Source: Reticulitermes lucifugus
Taxonomy: Eukaryota > Arthropoda > Insecta > Blattodea > Rhinotermitidae
Length of the DNA stretch: 60,846 nucleotides
Direction: 5' to 3'
NCBI GenBank assembly: GCA_026260175.1
Contig: JAKCWW010000525.1
Coordinates: 1-60,846 of the forward strand
In this document: positions 46,252-56,965 of the stretch, piece after piece
How positions within the stretch are numbered: position 1 is the stretch's first letter
How the letters are laid out: the number at the start of each line of letters is the position of its first letter
Notes under the pieces: model-generated
What the model saw: the letters and a program-made list of their open reading frames with translations, nothing else
Told to the model about the DNA's origin: nothing
Databases searched by the model: none
Program-made: the position numbers and the translations under genes

Positions 46252-47040
46252 ACTAATGCATGAGTCTGGCACCTGCTACACTGCTAATTTCAGTTCTGTC
46301 GACTACAATATTGTTTCCAGGTCCCATTCCTCCATTCCTGATACATGTCAATAATCGCATTGTTCTTTACTTGAAAATCCTAGTACTGTAATATTTACTG
46401 AAGAGCATCCCACAAATGCATAAGCTCTCCTTTTGGTAATTTTCTCCATCCTCCTGTATTTTCTGCTCTCCTAGCTAAATATTCTCCTTAGTCGGAGTTC
46501 TCGAACTAAGTTCTCCGTTGTTTCTGTAGTCATGAAATACTACATAAGAAGAAAGGAATTTATGATGCTTGTATGGTCAGCCCTGTTGAAATATGACGGG
46601 AAACCCCTTGGATAGGCTTTATTCTGGATTACAGCATGGGTTTTGTGGAAAAATATTTATACCACGTTGCGAACATAAAGAGATGCCATCATAAAAGGAA
46701 GACTGGCTGCACGCTCAGAAAATGCACATGTTACACAGTCCCATATATATTTTTTATATTTCCGTCAGTGGTTTGTAATGACGTCATTTAGCAAATCGTG
46801 TCTTTTATACAAACTCTAACAAAATAAACGATGTTCATTTATGATTTTTAAATGGTGTTGATTTAAAACGTTTACATAAGCAGCGCGTAATTCTGACAGC
46901 TCCAGACACATTCGGCGCCCAAATTCTCAATTTATATGACCTATGCAGGTCTGTGTTTTCTTTGTATCTCTCTCGCTAATTTATTTAGTCTCCCATAAAC
47001 TTTTCATAACCCAATAACTGCGGTATTGTGAGCCAACAGA
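46252..47040. other. unassigned
   Basis: Nothing recognised. Confidence 0.4.
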
Positions 47041-47511
47041 ATGAGTCGAAGATTTACAAGTCTGGGTGGTAAATTTACTAATTCAGAAACACATTATAAT
47101 CGTTGGTTGTACAGCGTGTTTATAAATAAAATTCTACACAAACCCCACCAATTGTTCTGCGAAACAATTCTGTCTTTTGGAGTCACTGCTGGTTTCACTC
47201 ACAGATTGTTTTGTTTAATTTCATTTCAATTAATAAAGAAAATCTTTGTCCTGTATTTACTAATGGTGCAACGTGACATTAATTTTAGAGAAGCAAACAT
47301 GACCCTTGTTTTGAAACTCGTTTCCTGTAACTGTCCACACTGTTCTGTCTTAAAAGTGGGCCAGGCTGGGACAGATCCTTTTCGCGAAGAGGACAAACAT
47401 GGTGAACACAGACACACAGATCGCGTTACCAGATCGATTTCAAAATTCACGCAAATGAATAGGTCACTAAATCAAAAAGGACATAGTGTGCGAGATATTA
47501 TGATCCAATGA
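47041..47511 (+). CDS. longest ORF in window (156 codons), unrecognised, doubtful
   Basis: The ATG at 47041 opens 156 codons. Residues about 60-82 are hydrophobic (FCLISFQLIKKIFVLYLLMV), there is a CNCPHC cluster at about residues 95-100, and the tail is basic and histidine-rich. No family fits, there is no obvious promoter or splice context, and a run of this length is not surprising in 60 kb read in six frames. The next 160 bases hold a minisatellite. I would treat it as chance until transcription or conservation is shown. Confidence 0.15.
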   Translation: MSRRFTSLGGKFTNSETHYNRWLYSVFINKILHKPHQLFCETILSFGVTAGFTHRLFCLISFQLIKKIFVLYLLMVQRDINFREANMTLVLKLVSCNCPHCSVLKVGQAGTDPFREEDKHGEHRHTDRVTRSISKFTQMNRSLNQKGHSVRDIMIQ

Positions 47512-47578
47512 AAAATGCGAGTCGGAAAACCTAAAAAAAAGAGCCACTTGGAATACCTACAGATTCCCGTGATTAGAC

Positions 47579-47670
47579 CCGAATATATATGTGCATACCA
47601 CAGAATATATATGTGCAAACAACCGAACGTATATACCATACCACCGAACGTATATACCATACCACCGAAG
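47579..47670. repeat. minisatellite, 21-22 bp units
   Basis: Four units plus a partial one: 47579-47600, 47601-47622, 47623-47643, 47644-47664, then CCGAAG. Units 1-2 have TATATATGTGCA in the middle, units 3-4 CGTATATACCAT; units 3 and 4 are identical. The later units translate on the minus strand as repeats of MVYTFGG. Confidence 0.92.
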
Positions 47671-47881
47671 TTACAAGGAATGGGTTGTGTTTACGACGGC
47701 GTCATGGACTCGCAATAAATATGTCTACGTAATTGTGCACGTTTTGTCCATCGCAAACTGTAGGCCTATTATGAGCGTATCTTATCACACTTTGTGGTGT
47801 ACTGATAATTAATTTATCCCAATTCTGGGAGACATAGTTGGGCAGAAAATATAAATAATAAATATATTATACACACGTCTG

Positions 47882-48057
47882 CAGTGGCATTGATAGTTGG
47901 TCGGGGGAGGGAGGCTGTAATTATTAGCGAAGTTACTCCCAGATCTCATGACTGTGCCAAAAGAAAGGAATGCAGTCCGAAAAAACTCAAATTCTAGTAT
48001 TCTGTACGTTTGACACCTTCCCCCCCCCAAACCCACGGGGCCTTACCAACGCCACTG
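47882..48057. mobile_element. MITE with CAGTGGC inverted ends (176 bp)
   Basis: The left end CAGTGGCATTGATAG (47882) matches the reversed right end CAGTGGCGTTGGTAAGG (48057). The arms continue with a G-rich stretch on the left (47900-47913) and a C-rich one on the right (48018-48028). There is no coding capacity. Flanking 8-mers CACGTCTG and CACCCATG agree at 5 of 8 bases, a possible worn hAT-type duplication. Confidence 0.68.
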
Positions 48058-48509
48058 CACCCATGTACCATGTAATTTAAATTTCGCGAGATGTTGCCGA
48101 TGAGGCACCGAGGCGCGGACTAAGCTGGAGCGTGACGTAGCACATGGGATGGCTGCGCGTTGAAGCGCCGAACGAAATTTCTGGGATAATGTATTGCTGG
48201 AAATTCGAACGTGAATAGGAAAATTACAAACATGGACGGATGACTGTAATTAGAATTGCGCGCGTTACTGCTACTAGACCAGCCTCGTTGCTAGCGTCAA
48301 GATAGTTTATGTGTTTCTCTTCGGTGTTTTATGTTTCCTCCCTTCAACATTAGATTTCGAGAATAGAACACGTACGCAAATGAAAGCACTGCGGTATGTA
48401 TTTCATGACCACATCACACTTCCATCTTCCAGCGATACTTCATAGCATCTGTCTTAGAGGGAGTCTTGATAAAGTGGCGAATTATGCCGTAGGAATCGTA
48501 GTGCATGGT
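48058..48509. other. unassigned, CpG-rich at 48080-48290
   Basis: CpG dinucleotides cluster here (GCGCGGAC, GCGTTGAAGCGCCG, TTGCGCGCG), with a TGACGTAG CRE-like half site at about 48132. It could be promoter-like or simply less methylated. No ORF supports a gene. Confidence 0.3.
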
Positions 48510-48543
48510 GGGGTTGGGTGGGGTGGGGTGGGGTGGAGTGGGG
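48510..48543 (+). other. strong G-quadruplex motif
   Basis: Runs of 4, 3, 4, 4, 4 and 4 G are separated mostly by a single T (GGGGT units), a compact multi-run quadruplex. Two further G-rich patches follow at 48652-48667 and 48710-48723. Confidence 0.88.
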
Positions 48544-49878
48544 TGCAGCATTCCCTGATATTAACTACATTTGTCTGGTTCTTGTTTCAAATTAACCCCC
48601 CCATGTCAGCGGGACCATCCGTCATTTCGGGGTCTTGTATCAATCACGGACTGGGGTGTGGGGAAGGGAAAGATGCTGCTGCAGCCTCATTATCATTACA
48701 ACAGACCACGGGGGGAGGGGGGGCAGGAACTCTGGCGACTGCGGGAAGGGAAGTTGATCGGGAGCTATAAGATGTTCCCTAAGTGATGACTGCCTTCGCT
48801 TGATGTTTGCTGGCAACTTGCCTTCCGCGCATGAAGCTTAAATTTTAAACTAAGCCCTAGCATTCAATAACAACTAGCGGTAGTTACGCTGATGTATGAA
48901 TTTTATCAAACTACCTCCTTAATGATGCTAGTAAACTAAATCTGTATGACTAATATGTAATATTATTTGCATACAAAGTAACATTTTTAAAATCTGGACA
49001 AGCTTAAAGCTGTCAAAACTACGAATATGACACAAGATAATTAAAGCCCAAATTCAGGCAACTCACAATTTCTGCCTCTGAAAGGACATGGGGGCAAGCG
49101 GTTGCGACTTATTTTAAATTATAGGCAGTCCTCGTTTAACGCTGTTCCCAAACAAAATATTTCAGGGGCCAGTGTTTCCAAGAAATTTGCCCTGACTCGG
49201 ACTACCGGTGTTTTCGCTGAAGCTGGCGGAATCTTGAACGGCCAGACTCTCGGGTGCTTTGTTAACTCTTATGGGAAAAAATGCTGCTTGTAACATGCTG
49301 CGCGTTACTTTGGGAATTTTAGGAAAGAATCCCACACGTTTAATGAGGCCTCTTATTACTATAGGCGTAACGGTATTTGCCAGAAGACCTGAGGAAATTC
49401 ACGCATAACCTCACTCAGGATAGCCGAATTTCGGTACTAGATTCGAACTCGAAATCTCCAGAATACGAAGTAGAAACTCTAGTCACTCACAACTCACATT
49501 TTCAGAACTGCAAAATTAATTGATTGGTTTACGTTAATTTTGAATCGCAGCTGGTTTCTGTCAATAACCGATTATGAAACTGAGACATTTAATTTGCCAC
49601 ATTATTACTTGCATATTGCCTTACGAGGCGAAATGAAACCCCTGCGTCTCATCTGTTACAGTATGCATGAATGGAGTGCATGGTGAATTTGATTTTGAAG
49701 AAGATGCTTTAGCGGCGATAACGAGGATTCACAGTGCAGTGACTAAAACCCAAGCTTTGTGTTCTGGAAGCCCCAGTTTCGGTTTTCAGTCCTAAGGCTG
49801 GCTGTCCTGACTGATGCCTTCGAGAGTTCAATCAGCGCTTCAAAAAATTTTACATCTTACTAAAGCGTTACGAGACTT
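48544..49878. other. unassigned
   Basis: A pogo-like terminus word (CAGTCCTCGTTTAACGC) starts at 49126 but no matching second end was found. A tRNA-like antisense stretch (AGATTCGAACTCG, 49440) may be an old SINE head. No gene recognised. Confidence 0.35.
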
Positions 49879-50061
49879 GTGGTCCTCACAGCGGTTTCGA
49901 TGAAGACTAAAGTCTTCTATGATCTGACGCCGCGTCGACTGGTAAATAGCTACTTACGTTTCTTGGGCTGTTTGTCCCTGACTATGAAGGTATCATCCTC
50001 CTACAAAAAGCATGTAACTATGCGAAATTTCAGCTTCCGCTGCAGTGTCGTTGAGATCTTC
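49879..50061 (+). mobile_element. fragment of a repeat-encoded ORF (xVFxDxTPxxLV type)
   Basis: It reads MVLTAVSMKTKVFYDLTPRR then LVNSYLRF, which resembles a short reading (..KxTVFWDVTPCSLVxxYRRF..) that recurs through insect genome assemblies (from memory). The source element is unknown to me. It directly precedes the palindromic element at 50066. Confidence 0.4.
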
Positions 50062-50065
50062 GCTC

Positions 50066-50204
50066 TTCTGGAATGTTACGCAGTGTAGGTTGGTAATTGG
50101 TTACCGAGGTTTCGGGTCAAGCCTGGCCCTTTAAGATGGGACCGATAGGCTGTCCTGAAACGTCAGTAACAAATTACCAACCTACGTTGCGTAACATCCC
50201 AGAA
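50066..50204. repeat. near-palindromic element with hammerhead-like core
   Basis: The left arm (TTCTGGAATGTTACGCAGTG from 50066, then TAGGTTGGTAATTGG) is mirrored almost base for base by the right arm (50158-50204, ending GCGTAACATCCCAGAA). The right-half core is AAGATGG at 50133, GGAC 50139-50142 with GTCC 50152-50155, one T, GAAAC 50157-50161 and GTC 50162-50164. The left half carries the mirrored GTTTCGGG. Outer arms match the 39.5-kb copy. Confidence 0.75.
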
Positions 50205-50589
50205 AAGTGAAAACCTCAGCCTGTAATTACCGTAAGACAGCGTTCTTTCATATAGTTCAGACTGTATCACTCACAACCTTTAAAGCCTTTCCCCTTGTTG
50301 ACGCAATACAATGTATGGAGTTCAGAAATATAGTTAAATAACTTCATAAAGGATATTAAATGAAATATAAGGAGACTAATTACTGCAGTAACTGCACATA
50401 ACTGAAAAGTCAGAAGAACATTTTGTTGGACGATAAAAATATCTGAATTTGTAACAATATGTAGCACAGACACTTAAACAAGAGGTTACTTGTCAACTTT
50501 AACGAACGTCATCCCGTTGTATTGTTAATAGTAGAACAATTAAATCAATATCTGTCCTAACACAACTTGTCCTAAATACAGGTGAGAGA
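50205..50589. other. unassigned
   Basis: Nothing recognised. Confidence 0.4.
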
Positions 50590-50762
50590 AGGGTGATGAA
50601 CTGGATTTTAATGACAGTGGTAGTGATGGTACGGAGTCGATAACGTCCAGTGGTGAAACCTTGTCAACAATCAAACAGAAATTTGGTTTCCACAAAATGC
50701 TGTGAATTTCTTGCCCAGCCGAGGAATGTCAGCTCCTCAAAAATAACTCCGTATCAGGGAGT
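50590..50762 (+). mobile_element. RPRRRW-type LINE, 3' tail fragment
   Basis: GGTGATGAACTGGATTTTAA (50592), then CCACAAAATGCTGTGAATTT (50689) and GTCAGCTCCTCAAAAATAAC (50728), matching the tails at 15394 and 33740. Confidence 0.6.
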
Positions 50763-51135
50763 TAGTAAAACTTTTTTCGGTACTAAGAAAATGTGTATGA
50801 TACGAAGTTGCACCTTATCAAAATTAAGATTTGAAAATCGTTGCCATAGAGCTGCAATCGAAACTCGTTGTTCTGTATTAAACAGTGTATGAACCTGAAG
50901 TGAGGTCCTTGTCAGTCGCAGGTCTTTGGCTACTAGATCCACGTCGAATCCGTTTTTAGCAACGAATTTTGGTCAACGGTTGGTGGCTTGGATTTCTCGC
51001 AAGAGTGTGAGGCCTGATACCGGCCCCTTAATGTAGATGGCTCTGTCGTTAATACAGGAATTGGTAGTGCATATTATGGAACACTATAAGTAATTAGCAT
51101 GGTCCCGAGTTGGAACTTAGTACATTTGTACATAT
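50763..51135. other. unassigned
   Basis: Nothing recognised. Confidence 0.4.
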
Positions 51136-51430
51136 ATGTACCTCCAGGTAAGGTAAGATAAAGTTCACCCTATAACCTGGTATGAAGGCACAGAGAGGGA
51201 ATAAAGGTTTAGCTTTACTCTTTCTTTAACCTCGGCGCTAGATGGGGTGGGTGGTTAACGCCACGACCCGGCCACTTTACCCCCGGGAATGAGCCGGTAC
51301 GCATTGTATTGGGTCGGATCTGGACGAGTACGGAAAATCTCGCTGCCACCGGAATTCGATTCCCGGACCGTCCAAGCCGTAGCCAGTCGCCATACCGACT
51401 ACGTCACCCGGCCCACCATGTACCTCCAGG
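51136..51430 (-). mobile_element. SINE-B, full length, with perfect 13-bp target duplication
   Basis: ATGTACCTCCAGG occurs at 51136-51148 and 51418-51430. The insert (269 bp) reads antisense on plus: tail TAAGGTAAGATAAAGTTCAC, TTTAACCTCGGCGCTAGATG, GGGTGGGTGGTTAACGCCAC, GACCCGGCCACTTTACCCCC, GGAATTCGATTCCCGG (reversed B box). The tRNA head ends CACCCGGCCC at 51414. This is the best copy for defining the family. Confidence 0.93.
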
Positions 51431-53242
51431 ATGTACCAAAAATAAAGTCGTAGTGTGCCCAAGGGCATTATATTAAATGAAACGCGACTACAGATGGTAA
51501 CAAACAATATACAATGTACAGAAAGTCACGCAATAAAGGCACGTCGTTTAATATTGTTTTGTATTTTTTATAATTTTGCTTTTGGTTGTAAAGCAACAAT
51601 TGCCCGTTCGGAGAACGGGTATATGAACTAGCTGCAAATACGGAAAACTAAATCTGCTATACAGCTAGGTCGTTTACACAATTTAACAAATAAATTATAC
51701 GTTTACAATTGACATGAATGTATAAATTTAAGATGAAAAAAGACCATGTAAATAAAGTTATTCCAGTATGAGCGTGGTGCCTGCAAGACCACTGGCAGTG
51801 ACCAATTTCTGTGTAGACATATGGTCATTTTAAATCCAAACTTAGGAGATGAAAATTGTTTTAGAACCGCATAAACAGAGTGCTTGATGAAGCTGCAGTG
51901 CTGAAAAAGCCAAGTCATATTATTATTATTATTATTTATAACAAACACAAAAATAGATGTATGTAAGATTAGAGATAATATCAAACTCACTCTGGTGGCA
52001 AGAACCGAAGACTAAACGAAGTCCGTCATTGGACAAGACCGTAAGCCACTTCCATCGCTTCCTATCCTCTACCCCTATCCAAGATCCATCGTAATGTTTC
52101 AAATGATCCCATCAGCTTCACCGTCTTTCAAGTGGACACCCCCAAAAGTTTTCCCCCAAATTTCTCTATGCATATTTTTCCTCAACTATCTCTTTATCTT
52201 ATACTTAATTATCCTAACATTATTAGGTGACCTGTATAAACCACAAAGTGTCTCATTACGTCACATCCTAAATTTCTAACATACTTGTTTTCTGATACTG
52301 TATATGTCCAAATATTTTCTTGGACACGTTGTCTCTGTACACATGTATTAGGTTAAACAAAGCCTGGAAGCTGAAAACTCTAAAACAGTAATTCTCCATT
52401 ATTAAGTTTGACTTACTTAGGGATTAATTTGATTTTTCCTGTTTCATTTCCGCGCCGAGACTAAGAAAGTTCCATAGTTTTTGAAACAAAGTGAAGGAGG
52501 TAAACTGGCGCCTCTGTTTGCGGGAAGGCTAAACACCATCAATTTAGTTCAAGGAAATATTTTTTGTCGGAAGAGACTATACTATATACTCCATAGGAAA
52601 AACTCGTTGAGAAAAAAATAAAAACCCGATCAGTGGCGCCACCCTATGAGCCTCAATCTCCTCAAAAGCAGGCTGTCAGGCCGAGACCGGGTCGGGTTTA
52701 TTGGAAACCTGAATCCATCCACCATACATACTCTTCAGCCGAGAGATGGAGGAAACTGGCGCATTAGATTTTCTGACAAATTGAGCTGCATTTGAGTTCC
52801 CCCTTGTGGAAGAAGATGGATGAGGTTAGTTATAAATGTGAAGCTTTTGCGCGATCAAGGAAGATTTCTTCTCTTTCGTCGTCGAATTCGCCTATCTCTC
52901 TCATTTTCCTTTTTATATGTCCTCTTCATTCATTCTACTTCTTTTCATTTCTCTTCCTTCAGCATCGTCTTCATATAACGCAGCTTCTCTTCAGCAGCTC
53001 TCAGTCACTGAATGCTGTCATATACGCAACGTCGGGCGTGTTGGCAGTGTTCAGCCACACTAGGGCACGTGCCATGGCCCTACACATGAGTCGTTGGCTA
53101 CGACAGCAGGCAAGGGCAGCGCAGTGCCCCTTAACCGGGCGCTACTGTGCCTAGTTCTAATTACGAAAACTGCACTGCTTAAACACACAACACTGATTCC
53201 GACGTTCTTCGGTCGTCCCAGAAAATCACGGGATAAACGTGA
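51431..53242. other. unassigned with one (ATT)n run
   Basis: No gene recognised. (TAT)n lies at 51918-51936. The 120-codon ORF at 52792-53154 is serine- and leucine-rich without motif. Confidence 0.4.
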
Positions 53243-53430
53243 AGGTAACTTTCACCTGTATTTAAGTGCCACGCCATGAAGACTTATGGGAGAGCGTGGA
53301 GGATACTATATCATCGGGTATATAGCGTTGATAATCACAAGATAAGAAACAGCTGGCACCAGAGAAACACTGGAGGCGAAGAGAAAAATTCCTCCCTTTA
53401 TCGGAAATCTAAACCCACTCGTCCAAACCG
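53243..53430 (-). mobile_element. SINE-B copy, decayed
   Basis: Antisense order on plus: GTGCCACGCCATGAAGACTT (53268), GGAGAGCGTGGAGGATACTA, GGCGAAGAGAAAAATTCCTC (53376), TTTATCGGAAATC. Middle and head are eroded. Confidence 0.6.
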
Positions 53431-55796
53431 TAGAAAGTTACTTTATTGACTTTGCTATCTCAACTCACTAAATTACAGAATAATACTATTAAACAGAACA
53501 CGATCGCACTCGTTTGCACCGGCAGGTCCATTCTGCTCTTCTTCAATTATGCAGTATAATTGCAGTGCTTTGTCAATACAATTCTGACAGCCTTAAAACA
53601 GCCTTATAAAACAACAGATAACAGCACCTATACCGATGTGTTCACAGCAAAGGTTGGTGACCGGTTACTAAACAATTGGTTTAGGAAACTTCACCCATAC
53701 ATATAGTTACAGTAATTGCGTATTATGGGGGCCTATTTGGTTACATGTGTAATACAGTAATAAATTTACCGGCCAAGAATTATTGCAAACAGGCATCGAA
53801 CATAGTTGCATGTTGCTTATAAGTTTCGCTTTGTATTTCGGAAACACCAATTTAGAATCTCATCCAAGCGACAGGCTATATGTACTTCCCATCAGTCCTT
53901 CCAAACACACACTCTGTCAGCATTTTAGAATAGCCATAAATGTTTCTTCAAAACCATTGGCAATTCACCTTTACCTCTCATCCTGCCATTTAGCGCTATA
54001 TAGACATAAACGATGTAGTTAAAACAAGTCATTAAATAAATAAACAATTAATCAGTATTTTGACAGATCATGCTATATAGGTCAATGCCAACATAAAACT
54101 GCAAATAATTCCACTGCAGGCGCACATGGAAGGACAGATACGTTATCTTATTACGCGACAGTTTCTGATGTCTGGGATTCGGTGAAATGATTGATATCCG
54201 ATCCTGAGGGACAGGAGCAGCGCTGTCTGGCGGAAGTAATGGAGATGCGATAAGCCGGCTTCAGTCATCGCCTGGTAGAAAATGTGGCCTATGTACTAGG
54301 CCTATCATCTGGAACGGACTACACTATCTTAAAGCCACCTCTCGCCCTCTCTTCTGTCTTTCGCATTATTACACAGTGTTTGAGACACGGAATGTAAGGT
54401 AACCCTAAAAATAAAATCAGGCCTTTATCTTTAGATCCCTCCATGCTTGGGACTTCCAGTTTGAACTGAATAAATAAACAAGTAATTAAATTACGAACAC
54501 TGGGATTAGTGTTTACAGACATAAAAGCACTGGCAAGGCTAGCAATGCCGTTTTATATGTTTATCATTGACGAAGTACAAAGTTGTATATTTACAATGAA
54601 ATAAGGAATCTACAGACATGTAAATGTGTGCTATTTCCAAAGCTAAATTTTGATTTTTCGTAAATAATTTTCGGATAAAATAAAAAATAAGAATGCAATT
54701 AATTATAAGAAATGTAAAAAGAAAAATTAAAGGCGTTCATAATTATTGTTATTTTGCGTTTTATTGTTACAACGTATATTTCACTACGACTCTTAATATT
54801 ACCAGCACCGGCTCTAATCTGAATGCTGACTATCATACCGCAGGACAGGCCTAAAATTCATAGGCATATATAAAGTGACAACGAGTTATTATTTACAGTG
54901 ATGGCACCTTTAGGCATCGTGTTAATGTATGCAATTGAAACACTGCTTAATCGGGGTTCATTTTTTAAACTTCTCTCATTAAGGGTAATTCTAAAATTCC
55001 CATATTAAATGGCGATACTGATGTTTCGACGTTAAAGTTTGACCGGTCGCCGTGTGATGTAGTTGAAACAGTGTGACAGGGTGAGAGCCTGTATCTGCAT
55101 TACCATGACATAACTTTCCGTGCAAGTAACTCCGCTGTGTAACATAAAGCTATGTATTTAAACAGGAGACAAACTCAGACTCGCACTCAATAACAAAATT
55201 CTGCAGAAAACACTCCGCTTTGGAAAAAGAATACTGACAGAAATCGAAAGTAGAAACGAACCCACCCCAAAGCAGATTAGTTACATTTGACGGAAAAATC
55301 CTTTTAAACAATAGGCCAAGTTAGCCTTGTATGGCGCATGACACGGGTCGGCTACCTTGTAAGAGCAGGTCACACTGCCAAGAAGTGAAGTACATGCGGA
55401 CGATACAGGCTTTTCACTTAACCGAACGCATCACAATCGCTCAAACACACGTATTAAGTTCCCGTTTGTCCGTTCTTTATGAAACGTACTAATAAAAATT
55501 CTGTACAAGCGTCTGAAAAGTCGAAACAATGTAGTAATTATTACGTAATTAACACAAGAGCAACTTAAGAATCTAAACAAGTGACGTCTTCTGATCCATA
55601 CTTCCTCTTCCAACTGCATGCTGACAACAATGTAATCACAAATACATTTAGACTCAGTTTCTGTATTCCACTTTAAGACTACTAAAATGTCGGCAGCATA
55701 TAAAACCTGAAAATCAAATTTGGGTAAATTTACGGTAACATTAGCGGGAAGATTGCAGCTGAAATTTGGCAGGAAGAAAATTGACGGGAATCCCGT
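53431..55796. other. unassigned (2.4 kb)
   Basis: No gene or recognised repeat; AT-rich, with homopolymer-rich sections at 54640-54760. Confidence 0.4.
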
Positions 55797-55964
55797 TCTT
55801 CTGGGGTTTGACTCTGCGCCAATTAGTAATCGGATCCAGCTGTGCGAGGCAAAAACCTGATGAGTCCTAGGACCTATCGACCTTAGATGACGAGGGCACT
55901 ACATTGTCTCGAAACGTCGGGATCCGATTACCCCATTGATGCAGCGTCATATCCCAGCAGAAGG
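55797..55964. repeat. near-palindromic element with hammerhead-like cores
   Basis: The left arm (TTCTTCTGGGG from 55797 ... AATCGGATCC) mirrors the right arm (GGATCCGATT ... CCCAGCAGAA to about 55962). The right-half core on plus is TAGATGA 55884-55890, one extra C, GAG 55892-55894 with CTC 55908-55910, GAAAC 55911-55915 and GTC 55916-55918. In the left half an intact CTGATGA (55857-55863) is followed directly by GTCCTAGGAC, a perfect 4-bp hairpin, but GAAAC does not follow. Confidence 0.7.
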
Positions 55965-56654
55965 GAATCCTCAGCTACACGGCCGCGGAAACCTAAAAGT
56001 TCTAAAAAAAGATCTCTTCTGCTGGAAAGTTGGTGGCGGCGTATTTTAGTGAATAAATTGAGAGAAATAAACGGAATTAAAGACACGTTCTAGCATGAAA
56101 TACGCTAATTCTCTATGAAGTTGCAACAAGAAAAACTCGTAGAAACATACCTTCTCAGGCGTTTTTAAGATCGACAAAAACGCCCTATATTGAGTCCACG
56201 TCAGTCCATCCGTGACCTAGTTTAAGCGGCTAAACAGTTCGCCGAATTTTTACGAAATTCGGTACAGCAGTTTCTCGTGAAACTTTGTCGGGCAGTTGAA
56301 GTTACACTTGGCTGAACAGCGTCAAGAAACTTTTGCCCATACTTTCAAAACTCTTCATCGGATGTGGATAAAATTCAGTTGAGGAGATGTAATATATAAA
56401 ATCGGCGCAATGAAAGCCATACTTTACTTAAGAGCTAAAATGAATATCTACCTATGTACGAGTATTCCACACTTATGGTCTGATTTGGGTACCGTTCAGT
56501 ATAAGAGCTCTACAGGTAATGCCACTGAGCACTGTAATTTTCGTGAAAATCGGCTCTACTCTCTTTGCTAACCACAGAATATCACGAACGTGCGCCTAAA
56601 GAAGTACATAATAACAGCAGCACGTCCAGTTGTTACAAAACAGCAATGCCCTGG
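55965..56654. other. unassigned
   Basis: A hairpin CCGAATTTTTACGAAATTCGG lies at about 56242-56262. No gene or known repeat. Confidence 0.4.
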
Positions 56655-56965
56655 AGCACGATCTTTCTTGAGAAGCCATAGTCGTCCAGTTAGTTAAGAA
56701 TCCACCTTCTTTAACGAAATCTAAAATTTTATTACTGTGTTTTCAACAGCCAATTGTCCCTATCCTGGACCAGACAAATCCAGTCCACATTCTCACATTA
56801 CATTTCGTTCATTCATAATTTAATATCATCTTCACATATATTTACGCCTCAGTTTCCCAAGCGATTTCTTCAATTCCGATTTCCCATGCAATTCTGATCT
56901 CTGCCATGCACGCTGCGTGCCTCGCACGTCTATTCTCCTTGATTTGATCACCAGTATCTGCCTAT
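56655..56965 (-). mobile_element. RPRRRW-type LINE, 3' fragment with tail
   Basis: On plus, reading antisense: TCTTTCTTGAGAAGCCATAG (tail, 56662), CAAATCCAGTCCACATTCTC (56775), TAATTTAATATCATCTTCAC (56815; reverse of the GATAATATTAAA word), then eroded RPRRRW and HVARM parts to CTTGATTTGATCACC (56938). Confidence 0.72.

Noticed and set aside
47041-47511. 156-codon ORF as a real gene
   Set aside because: It is the longest ORF but has no recognisable domain, start context or splice support. A run of this length is plausible by chance in 60 kb read in six frames, so it is kept only at low confidence.
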